A stretch of 64,000 nucleotides of DNA from Skeletonema tropicum (taxonomy: Eukaryota > Bacillariophyta > Thalassiosirophyceae > Thalassiosirales > Thalassiosiraceae), in NCBI GenBank assembly GCA_037178625.1, contig CM074133.1, forward strand, positions 806,001 to 870,000. The letters are read 5' to 3'. This document shows, piece by piece, positions 40,318 to 51,000 of this stretch (its first letter is position 1; the number at the start of each line of letters is the position of its first letter). A program made the translations under genes and the position numbers. The notes beneath the pieces are model-generated. The model saw nothing but the letters and a program-made list of their open reading frames with translations, had not been told where the DNA came from and did not search any database.

Positions 40318-43300
40318 ATGTGCATGTGCGAGGAGAACCACGAACTATCTTTATTGATAGAACTTACAACTTTTTATCTTGAATTTTTACTCATCAAGCG
40401 CTTCCCCCCTGACTTCCATTCAATTCCTATATGCAGCAATTATTCAAGCACGGAAACGGAAATAATGATAATGACTACGACTACGAACGAAGCATTGGTA
40501 TCGACCAATCAGGTGGAAAAGTGGAAAAGTATTTTGCTCGATACTCCTCCAAGGCTGGAGGTTGATTTTGGATGTATCCTTCGTGGAGAAGGTCCACCCA
40601 ACGTCAACATCGATAGCGTCGTCATTGACAGTGCCGTTGCGTCTAACATCAAAGCGGTCTGTGTCAAAAACAAGTTATCTATAGATGTGTTCGTATTGGA
40701 AGTACTTCACCACACCCTACGGGCATACAGCCATGAATCTTTCAGCATTGGAATGTTCCAAGAGGGGGGGAATGTCCTTCTCGTCCCATTTCAGGGGAAG
40801 AACAGTGGTGGAAAGGAGTCTCTTCAAGCGGTGAATGACCTTTGGACAAAAGCAATTCTTCCATACGGTAAGACTCCTTACGAAGAAGTAAAAAATTTGG
40901 GATATGGATGCAACGTGACCCTTGCAGTCAACAAAAGAACTGTCACGAAAAAGAAAAATTATCCGAAACCAGATAACATCTTGTTCGTGGAATGGACCGA
41001 ATGCAGCAGCGGAGATGGAAGCATTGCTGTATCCTTCGAGAGTGGCATTGGACCTTGGCCTGGCATCGAGGACCGATTCCAACACATCATCTGTCAAATC
41101 TTGACCGCACAATTGCAAGCACAACCATCGCCATCAACTCCAGTTCTCATCGATAGCATCCTCCCACAAGAGAAAGAACAATGTGCTGAAGTTGGCACGT
41201 GGACCCGAAGACCGAATCATTCGTCGCTGCCTTCACGAGATGGTTGAGCAACAGGCTCATGCAAGGCCCGATGCGACCGCCTTGTTGAACAAGTCCGGAA
41301 CGGAGACGATGACCTATGCTGAGCTTGATGCACAGGCACATAGGCTAGCAGTGGAGCTACAGCGACGTGGTGCCAAGCCGAACTCCTATGTAGGCATTCT
41401 GATGGAGGAGAAGACGTTTGAGATGCATGTGGCCGTGCTGGGAGTGTTGAAGTCTGGTGCAGCGTATGTCCCCATGGACGCTGTCCTTTTCCCGCCCGAG
41501 AGGATCAAGTTCATTGCGGAGGATACCGATATGAAGCTGTTAGTGACGGTGGGCGAGCACGTCGATCTGGTCGAGGGAGGATTTGAGAAGGTTCTTGTGG
41601 AGGAAGCAGTGGAGAACACCTCTCATGATGGAACACATCTTGAGCGTCTCGTCAAGCCTTCAGACTGTGCTTATATTATCTACACGAGTGGAACGACAGG
41701 TGTTCCAAAGGGCGTGGTATGTGACCACATTGGGCCAGCGAATATGATATTTTATGAATCGGAAACTAATATAATCAGCAAAGGGACACCGCAAGTGGAT
41801 GTGGTTGGATGCTCTGCTCCTTTCATTTTCGACTTTTTCTTACATGGATATTTCGGTACACTTGGCAATGGTCTTGCTTTGAGTTTGGATATGAAGTGCT
41901 GCACGATTGTGTTGTGCACGCCTTCAATGGCTGACATTTTCATCCAAGACGACACAAACAATATCAAAATGATGGATGTTGGTGGTGAGGCTTGCATACA
42001 TGGTCTTGAATCGAAGGTGGCCACTTTTGTCAACGGGTATGGACCTACCGAAGCATCCATCACGTGCTCCAGTGGTCACAGGCCAGACACAATCGGCCGT
42101 CCCCTTCCAAATACTCTGTGTTATGTGGTCCATCCTGACGATGGTACTCTCTGTCCGCAAGGCGTGTCTGGTGAGCTTTGGGTCGGCGGAATAGGTGTCA
42201 GTATCGGTTATCACAACCGACCGGAGCTCACTGCCGAGAAATTCATCTCAAATCCATTCGGCCCGGGTAGGGTGTACAAGACTGGCGACCGAGTGAAGTG
42301 GGACAAGGATGGAGAGATTGTGTATCTAGGTCGTTTCGATCATCAAGTGAAGGTCCGTGGCTACCGAATTGAGCTTGGTGAGATTCAAGCAGAGCTGGAG
42401 AAGCAAGAAGGAGTTGGTGGTGCGTTGGTAATGGTGCATGAAGAGAAGCTGGTCGCATTTGTGGCTTCGGGCGTGGAAGATTCCTCCCAGAATGATGCCA
42501 TAGCCGAGACATTGATGGAAGCTTTGAAGGGAGACCAATGCTCATTAACTTCGTACATGATCCCTTCGCGTATTTTGGTAACGGAGAAGTTTCCCTTGAC
42601 GTTGAATGGCAAGATCGACAGGAAGCATCTCATCGCTGGATTGGAAGATACTTGCAACGAAGGGTATGGGTTTGACACGGATTATGTCTCTCCGGCAACG
42701 AAAGAAGAGAAGGAGATGGTGAAGCAATGGCAAGCAGTTCTCGGTGCCAACAAAGATATTGGAATGAACGACAACTTCTATTATCTTGGCGGCAACTCGA
42801 TTCTCGCAATGAAACTTGCTGCTGCATTGGACTGTGAAATTTGTTATGTCGCAGCTCATCCAACACCAGCTTCTCTGCTTGCCCATTTGCAAAGATTATC
42901 TAGTGCTTCTTCCAGAGAGAAAGAGATCTATGCCTCCCTCGATGAAGTCCCAGCGCTAACAAAGATGGAGCAGCACATGATATCCATCCAGCTCCAAGAC
43001 CCAGACCGGACCACGTACAACATGCCTTTCAGTATTCAGTTCAATGAGGACATTGATGTGTTGACAAACACACAGACGGTGGTTGATGCGCTACCCATCC
43101 TGCATACTCGTTTCGTGAATGATAATGCTATCGAAGATGTCAGTATTACAGTTCTTGATTTGACATCAGCTGGACCCGGCGTTATTCGGCATATTTTGTA
43201 CGATCCCTTTGACTTGCGCTCAGGTCCTTTGTGTCGTTTTGGTGTGGACAAGAAGGCGAATGTTCTTTTTGGAAGTATTCACCATTCCATTGCTGATGGT

Positions 43301-44146
43301 AGGTCATTGCAAATCATGTTTGAAGCTATCAATGTAGGCACAGTGATGTCGGCAACGACCGAATGGAGCACTAGAAGATTTGCTGCGATCGAGAGACTCC
43401 CTGAGGTAGTTGAGGAGCAGCGAGCTTTTTTCCAGAAGTATGTAGAGTTGTTGGGAGATACACCACCAAGGCTCGAAGTTGATTTTGCGTCTGCTAATTC
43501 TAATTCATACCACTCGAGCAGCATCACTTTGGACAAGGCGACCAGGGCAGCGCTTGATGGTTATTGCCGAAGGGAGAGAATTTCGCTGTTCTCATTGGCA
43601 TTGGGTGTCATGCACAAGTCATTGTATGCTTACAGTCATGAAGCATTTGCTATTGGAACAGCACTTGATGTTCGATCAAATCTTTTCCGCGACACTGTGG
43701 GTATGTTTTGGAATACAGTACTCATTCCTTTTGGCACTGGCAAAGAAGGCAGCAAGGAGACCTTGAAGCAGCTCAATGATAGATGGATCAATCAAATTTT
43801 ACCTGTAGCAACCACGCCATTTCACTTAGTGTCTGCTGCTGGGTATGGTGCCAACTTGTGTTTAGCATTCAATGTCGGCGTAAATGATACCTGCGCTTCC
43901 GCTGCTGCTTCTGATAGTGCTCCGACTCCGAGGATGCAGCCATTGCCAGAACCAGAGCCGCCGCAAGAGGGAAATGGATACGCAACACCTAAAGCAAAGT
44001 TCGATTTGTCTGTGGATTGGGCCGAATGCAGCAGCGGAGATGGAAGCATTGCTGTATCCTTCGAGAGTGGCATTGGACCTTGGCCTGGCATCGAGGACCG
44101 ATACCAACACATTATCAGTCAAATCTTGACCCAAGCACAAGCATAG
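40318..44146 (+). pseudogene. NRPS, left cassette copy, one-base frameshift
   Basis: Nearly identical to the intact gene at 48087-51914. One extra A near 41180 (GAACAATGTG against GAACATGTG) shifts the frame after about 288 codons and leads to a stop at 41245-41247. A second open frame from ATG 41183 to 44146 (987 codons) retains the complete adenylation, carrier and terminal condensation domains, so a protein lacking only the N-terminal partial condensation lobe could be made from an internal start. A V/A change near residue 209 and K/E and A/V changes near the carrier domain also separate the copies. Confidence 0.9.
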
Positions 44147-45295
44147 GATCATCGCCATCAACTCCAATTTTTAGTATCGATAGCCAGAATCAAAGTTGCC
44201 AAGCCTCGAACTCGAGGCAAAGCTCTCAATAACGGAATTCAATGGCAAAGCAAATTGGCGATGAAAGTAAATGTTACAAAAGCAAAAGCAAAATGTAAAT
44301 AAATAATATCAAGTTAATCAGACAGCAACAGGAATCAGGAAGGGCTACACTACAACACAAATTTCATTTGATTTGGAGAAACATCGTCAGGCTGGTGGGG
44401 TTTGTATCTGTATCTGTAGGTACCTGATCATGATTCTTTTTGTGAGTGCGTGGTGAGAGTGAGAGATCACTGTCACTGCAACTGCAACCGCAAAACAGCA
44501 CTCCTTCTTCTCCTTTCTCATTTGTCGTGAGCTTGTCGGGAAAGGGACTCTGAAATCAAATCTGACCTTTGGCTTTGGACAATGACACAAGAGAAAAGTC
44601 GAGATATATAGGTAAAATGAAGGCATGCAGATGCAGAGAAGTGACGTGAGTTTCGGTCGTTCTCATTCTCATTCTTTTGCTTATGATAACTTATGAGTAC
44701 CCAGCAGAACTTCGCTTGTAGTAGCCCGATTTCAATAATTCCAAGAGCAGTATTATTCTCAGCAGGGTAGTAGTGAATAGTATGCCTAATATTATGCTGT
44801 GATTCCATTGCCAACAGCCGATAGGAAGGGTATTGCTGTCTCACGTGTGTCGGCTTTTACGTGAAAATCGCTAGTAAAAAACCATGGGCTATCTATGGTT
44901 GGTACGTAGGAAACTTGTAAAAGCACCTTTTAGTACATTTGCGTGAAGATACTCGGAAACTACATGAAATTTGTAGTTCAATGGTGTTTTGACCTCGGGT
45001 TGTAGCCTATTGCATCATTGAACACTATCACACCAAAGTTTGCTACTCTTAGTTCCCTAGTAATTATGCAGATATGGCCAATTTGGTGAGGTAGGAAACT
45101 GATTAGACTGAGGCCAATATTGTGATTATAAACTATAAATTGATTATTTTCCGATAGAAGAAGACATGCTGAATCGATTGCAAAAGAGAGCGGTCGTTCA
45201 AATTGCTCCGATAACATGCTAAACGCTCCTGCTAATATAGTGATTTTTTGGAAGCCATGAAGTAAAAGTTTTCAGAGGGAACTCTAGAAGCCCAG
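44147..45295. other. 3' flank of left NRPS, no gene recognised
   Basis: About 1.15 kb, nearly identical to 51915-53844 outside the hAT element. It contains short chance frames on the minus strand only. It includes the uninterrupted hAT target site GAAGACATGCTG (45169-45180). Confidence 0.6.
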
Positions 45296-45356
45296 CATAA
45301 CTACACAACTGGTTGTAAAACACATCGAATGAGAAGAAGAAGTTCAAACATGGTAC

Positions 45357-45535
45357 TCACCAAACAAAGAGAGGTCGAAGCGTCATTCATGTTAAAGAGT
45401 CAAAATCCAGTGCCGTCAGCTCACACAAATACGGCGGGAATTGCCATCACTCTTGCGATCTCAGGTGACATTATTTCTTATCGGTGTCATCTCATACTTC
45501 GACGTACCACTCCACATTGCTTGCTGGCCGCACAC
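45357..45535 (+). promoter_or_regulatory. shared cassette promoter block, right MATE
   Basis: The same block as at 31806-31985, about 230 bases before the intact MATE start. Here the upstream extension (30712-30863 type) is absent, because the duplication starts inside the promoter. Confidence 0.65.
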
Positions 45536-45766
45536 TTTACTATGGGCCTTTATCTCAGGTCGGTCTCAGCTCAGCGACCTGCCAGACCTCGCGCTCTCTC
45601 CGTCCAAGCCAACCAATCAACTCCATAAACTCTGCCCATCTTCGCCTGTTCATAGTGCTTCTATTTCGATGCACGTCACTGTCACATCATGCAGAAACAG
45701 CTTTTGTAGTTGATTGTTCATTGAATTCTTCTCATAGAGCTTCGCTTCCATCACCACCCTATCAAA

Positions 45767-47404
45767 ATGAGTTCTCCAGACTCATGCGCAGCCATGAACT
45801 ACGGATCAGTAGCCGAAATTGAACCACCTCACTCTTCTGCTTCTGACATCGACGAAGAAGAAGCAACCTGTAGCGATCGACTAATTCAAGCTCCACAACA
45901 AACAGAACCACATCATAGACGCCTCTCACTCGCCGAAGATAGAAATCTACTCAAAGATGAAATGAAATCAATGATTGAACTATCCATACCAGTCTGTGTC
46001 ACATACCTTCTCGAAACACTACCAGGCATCACCACCATTATCCTCGTTGGGCGAATGAATGAGAGTAGCAAACTACATATTGATGCCACCGCGCTCGCGG
46101 TAATGTTCCTAAATATAACCGGAATATCACCTGGGATAGGGTTGTTGACGGCCATGGATACATTATGTTCACATGCACATGGGGCGAATCAACCCACTAA
46201 AATGGGGACATACTTACTAACTGGAATAGTTGTCATGATCATTACGTTTGTCATTGTAGGATTCATCGTTTGGAATACAACACCGATCCTCTTGGCATGT
46301 GGTCAACATTCCAATGTGGCAGCGGAGGCTGGATTTTTTGCCAAGTACATGTTGCCGGGTGTACCATTTGTATATGCGTATGAAATGCTGCGAAAGATAT
46401 CCCAGGCACGGAATGAGGCGACTCCCATGATTATATCGGTGGTTGTGTCGAATATTGTGAATGTTGGGTTGGGATATTATTTGGTGAATTGTACAGAGTG
46501 GGGGTGGTTGGGTGCTGCTGTGGCTAGAAGTGTGGGGTCTATTTTGATGTTGCCAGCTTTGATTCTTTCAATGATGTATTGCGAGCGCGGGGAAGCGATG
46601 AAAGTGTGTAATGATGATGACGATGATGACGAGGGCAACAATGCAACGAAGGAAGGAACGGACGGACAATTATTCCATCACTTGTGGGAAGGCTTTCAAC
46701 CAAGCCAAGCCTTGACTCTCAATGCTATAGTCAGGTTTCTTGACCTTGGCCTCCCAGGAATGTTTCAAGTAATGTTTGAATGGGTTGCATTCGAGGTTAT
46801 TGCTCTCCTATGTGGGATCATACCAGATCCAGAAGAGGCTCTCATTGCTATTGGAAGTAATGCTATTGTCTTGAATGTAACATCGTTTGCGTTTATGCTT
46901 TACCTTGGCGCTGGAGTGGCCGGTAACGTGAGAATAGGCAATGCACTTGGAGCAGGCGATGCACATAGAGCGGAGGTTGCTACGTATTTGGCAGTGGGAA
47001 TTGGCACGCTCTTTTCGTTGGTGAATATAGCGTTGATACTGACCTTTCGGGACAATCTAGCATCGATATTTACAACAGACGAGGATTTACTGAACAAGTG
47101 TCGAAGTTTGTTCATCGTTGTGGCACTGTTTCAATTTCCTGATGCTTTGAATGGGACATTAGGAGGTGTCTTCCGCGCATCAGGTATGCAATCCCTCGCT
47201 GCCAAGCTAAATTTCCTAGCATATTACGTAATTGGGATTCCTTTGGGCTATTGCCTTGCTCTCCCGCTTGGGATGGGGGTAGAAGGATTATGGATCGGAA
47301 TGTTTGCTGGCCTCCTTGTCATCTCGACTGCAGGTTCAATAGTCATTTGGCGGAACGACTGGAAATCGCTTGCGATTTTAGGCATAAATGGGGCATTTAA
47401 CTAA
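45767..47404 (+). CDS. MATE-family efflux transporter, intact cassette copy
   Basis: 545 residues from ATG 45767. A polar cytosolic N-terminus of about 60 residues (with RRLSLAED) precedes 12 predicted helices in two bundles. MATE landmarks are IELSIPVCVTYLLETLPG, HIDATALAVMFLNITG, CGQHSNVAAEAG, MLPGVPFVYAYEMLRK and GNVRIGNALGAGDAHRAE. The central loop holds an acidic DDDDDD-EGN stretch whose length differs from the left copy. MATE carriers use proton or sodium gradients to export organic cations and secondary metabolites. Lying about 680 bases ahead of the NRPS on the same strand and sharing its promoter block, it is a good candidate exporter of the NRPS product (inference). Confidence 0.92.
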   Translation: MSSPDSCAAMNYGSVAEIEPPHSSASDIDEEEATCSDRLIQAPQQTEPHHRRLSLAEDRNLLKDEMKSMIELSIPVCVTYLLETLPGITTIILVGRMNESSKLHIDATALAVMFLNITGISPGIGLLTAMDTLCSHAHGANQPTKMGTYLLTGIVVMIITFVIVGFIVWNTTPILLACGQHSNVAAEAGFFAKYMLPGVPFVYAYEMLRKISQARNEATPMIISVVVSNIVNVGLGYYLVNCTEWGWLGAAVARSVGSILMLPALILSMMYCERGEAMKVCNDDDDDDEGNNATKEGTDGQLFHHLWEGFQPSQALTLNAIVRFLDLGLPGMFQVMFEWVAFEVIALLCGIIPDPEEALIAIGSNAIVLNVTSFAFMLYLGAGVAGNVRIGNALGAGDAHRAEVATYLAVGIGTLFSLVNIALILTFRDNLASIFTTDEDLLNKCRSLFIVVALFQFPDALNGTLGGVFRASGMQSLAAKLNFLAYYVIGIPLGYCLALPLGMGVEGLWIGMFAGLLVISTAGSIVIWRNDWKSLAILGINGAFN

Positions 47405-47783
47405 GGGTTTGTTAGTGAAGTGATTATTTTACTTACCACGTATTTAGAGTTAGAGATGCGGGAGTTCATGTTCATTGGTGCCAGGGGATGTTGAAGCTGT
47501 CTGAGCAGTATCAAGGCGTTTTTCCAAAATTCGTGTTGTGAGAGTAGATACTTATGAAGTTCCAGGATCCTCCGGAACTTGACTTGGGATGACTCTCTAG
47601 ATAAGAGAAAAGTGGGAGCCGGTATCCTACTCAATGTACCTTTCGGTGTTAGGCTTCTCTCCGAGAACGTCAATCAAACAAAGGAATCAGTGATGAGCTC
47701 AGTCTCTTCAAGAGAGGATGCTGACCGCATCCACGCACAATTCGATTCGATACATAACTGTTTGAAGTTCAAACATCGGTACC

Positions 47784-47950
47784 CACCAAACAAAGCGAGG
47801 TCGAAGCGTCATTCAGGTTTAAGAGTCAAAATCCAGTGCCGTCAGCTCACACAAATACGGCGGGAATTGCCATCACTCTTACGTTCTCAGGTGACATTAT
47901 TTCTTATCGGTGTCATCTCTTAGACGTACCACATTGCTTGCTGGCCACAC
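47784..47950 (+). promoter_or_regulatory. shared cassette promoter block, right NRPS
   Basis: The copy ahead of the intact NRPS, about 137 bases before ATG 48087. It is identical by eye to the left NRPS copy. Confidence 0.65.
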
Positions 47951-48086
47951 TCTTTCCTATCATATTTATTGTACCATAAAATTTCAAAACTTGTTCAAAA
48001 GGTGAGTCATAACGGTGAAAATATCGAGGGCCTAGGGCTAGGCGGCTATAGGCTATACTATAGGGCTGGGTCCAATTCAAAGGTGT

Positions 48087-51000
48087 ATGTGCATGTGTGA
48101 GGAGAACCACGAACTATCTTTATTGATAGAACTTACAACTTTTTATCTTGAATTTTTACTCATCAAGCGCTTCCCCCCTGACTTCCATTCAATTCCTATA
48201 TGCAGCAATTATTCAAGCACGGAAACGGAAATAATGATAATGACTACGACTACGAACGAAGCATTGGTATCGACCAATCAGGTGGAAAAGTGGAAAAGTA
48301 TTTTGCTCGATACTCCTCCAAGGCTGGAGGTTGATTTTGGATGTATCCTTCGTGGAGAAGGTCCACCCAACGTCAACATCGATAGCGTCGTCATTGACAG
48401 TGCCGTTGCGTCTAACATCAAAGCGGTCTGTGTCAAAAACAAGTTATCTATAGATGTGTTCGTATTGGAAGTACTTCACCACACCCTACGGGCATACAGC
48501 CATGAATCTTTCAGCATTGGAATGTTCCAAGAGGGGGGGAATGTCCTTCTCGTCCCATTTCAGGGGAAGAACAGTGGTGGAAAGGAGTCTCTTCAAGCGG
48601 TGAATGACCTTTGGACAAAAGCAATTCTTCCATACGGTAAGACTCCTTACGAAGAAGTAAAAAATTTGGGATATGGATGCAACGTGACCCTTGCAGTCAA
48701 CAAAAGAACTGCCACGAAAAAGAAAAATTATCCGAAACCAGATAACATCTTGTTCGTGGAATGGACCGAATGCAGCAGCGGAGATGGAAGCATTGCTGTA
48801 TCCTTCGAGAGTGGCATTGGACCTTGGCCTGGCATCGAGGACCGATTCCAACACATCATCTGTCAAATCTTGACCGCACAATTGCAAGCACAACCATCGC
48901 CATCAACTCCAGTTCTCATCGATAGCATCCTCCCACAAGAGAAAGAACATGTGCTGAAGTTGGCACGTGGACCCGAAGACCGAATCATTCGTCGCTGCCT
49001 TCACGAGATGGTTGAGCAACAGGCTCATGCAAGGCCCGATGCGACCGCCTTGTTGAACAAGTCCGGAACGGAGACGATGACCTATGCTGAGCTTGATGCA
49101 CAGGCACATAGGCTAGCAGTGGAGCTACAGCGACGTGGTGCCAAGCCGAACTCCTATGTAGGCATTCTGATGGAGGAGAAGACGTTTGAGATGCATGTGG
49201 CCGTGCTGGGAGTGTTGAAGTCTGGTGCAGCGTATGTCCCCATGGACGCTGTCCTTTTCCCGCCCGAGAGGATCAAGTTCATTGCGGAGGATACCGATAT
49301 GAAGCTGTTAGTGACGGTGGGCGAGCACGTCGATCTGGTCGAGGGAGGATTTGAGAAGGTTCTTGTGGAGGAAGCAGTGGAGAACACCTCTCATGATGGA
49401 ACACATCTTGAGCGTCTCGTCAAGCCTTCAGACTGTGCTTATATTATCTACACGAGTGGAACGACAGGTGTTCCAAAGGGCGTGGTATGTGACCACATTG
49501 GGCCAGCGAATATGATATTTTATGAATCGGAAACTAATATAATCAGCAAAGGGACACCGCAAGTGGATGTGGTTGGATGCTCTGCTCCTTTCATTTTCGA
49601 CTTTTTCTTACATGGATATTTCGGTACACTTGGCAATGGTCTTGCTTTGAGTTTGGATATGAAGTGCTGCACGATTGTGTTGTGCACGCCTTCAATGGCT
49701 GACATTTTCATCCAAGACGACACAAACAATATCAAAATGATGGATGTTGGTGGTGAGGCTTGCATACATGGTCTTGAATCGAAGGTGGCCACTTTTGTCA
49801 ACGGGTATGGACCTACCGAAGCATCCATCACGTGCTCCAGTGGTCACAGGCCAGACACAATCGGCCGTCCCCTTCCAAATACTCTGTGTTATGTGGTCCA
49901 TCCTGACGATGGTACTCTCTGTCCGCAAGGCGTGTCTGGTGAGCTTTGGGTCGGCGGAATAGGTGTCAGTATCGGTTATCACAACCGACCGGAGCTCACT
50001 GCCGAGAAATTCATCTCAAATCCATTCGGCCCGGGTAGGGTGTACAAGACTGGCGACCGAGTGAAGTGGGACAAGGATGGAGAGATTGTGTATCTAGGTC
50101 GTTTCGATCATCAAGTGAAGGTCCGTGGCTACCGAATTGAGCTTGGTGAGATTCAAGCAGAGCTGGAGAAGCAAGAAGGAGTTGGTGGTGCGTTGGTAAT
50201 GGTGCATGAAGAGAAGCTGGTCGCATTTGTGGCTTCGGGCGTGGAAGATTCCTCCCAGAATGATGCCATAGCCGAGACATTGATGGAAGCTTTGAAGGGA
50301 GACCAATGCTCATTAACTTCGTACATGATCCCTTCGCGTATTTTGGTAACGGAGAAGTTTCCCTTGACGTTGAATGGCAAGATCGACAGGAAGCATCTCA
50401 TCGCTGGATTGGAAGATACTTGCAACGAAGGGTATGGGTTTGACACGGATTATGTCTCTCCGGCAACGAAAGAAGAGAAGGAGATGGTGGAGCAATGGCA
50501 AGCAGTTCTCGGTGTCAACAAAGATATTGGAATGAACGACAACTTCTATTATCTTGGCGGCAACTCGATTCTCGCAATGAAACTTGCTGCTGCATTGGAC
50601 TGTGAAATTTGTTATGTCGCAGCTCATCCAACACCAGCTTCTCTGCTTGCCCATTTGCAAAGATTATCTAGTGCTTCTTCCAGAGAGAAAGAGATCTATG
50701 CCTCCCTCGATGAAGTCCCAGCGCTAACAAAGATGGAGCAGCACATGATATCCATCCAGCTCCAAGACCCAGACCGGACCACGTACAACATGCCTTTCAG
50801 TATTCAGTTCAATGAGGACATTGATGTGTTGACAAACACACAGACGGTGGTTGATGCGCTACCCATCCTGCATACTCGTTTCGTGAATGATAATGCTATC
50901 GAAGATGTCAGTATTACAGTTCTTGATTTGACATCAGCTGGACCCGGCGTTATTCGGCATATTTTGTACGATCCCTTTGACTTGCGCTCAGGTCCTTTGT

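Larger units (their letters stand above)
31375..45295. repeat. tandem cassette, left unit (MATE + NRPS, decayed)
   Basis: It begins CATAACTACACAACTGG and ends TAGAAGCCCAG. It is the direct repeat partner of 45296-53844. After removing the retrotransposon (5785 plus 5-base duplication) and the MITE (366 plus 3), about 7762 bases remain, against about 7768 for the right unit without its hAT element. The two units are almost identical. Both genes in this unit are broken. Confidence 0.95.

Noticed and set aside
40717..41124. Minus-strand frames of about 100-135 codons within both NRPS copies
   Set aside because: They recur at identical places in both copies only because the DNA is duplicated; no independent support.
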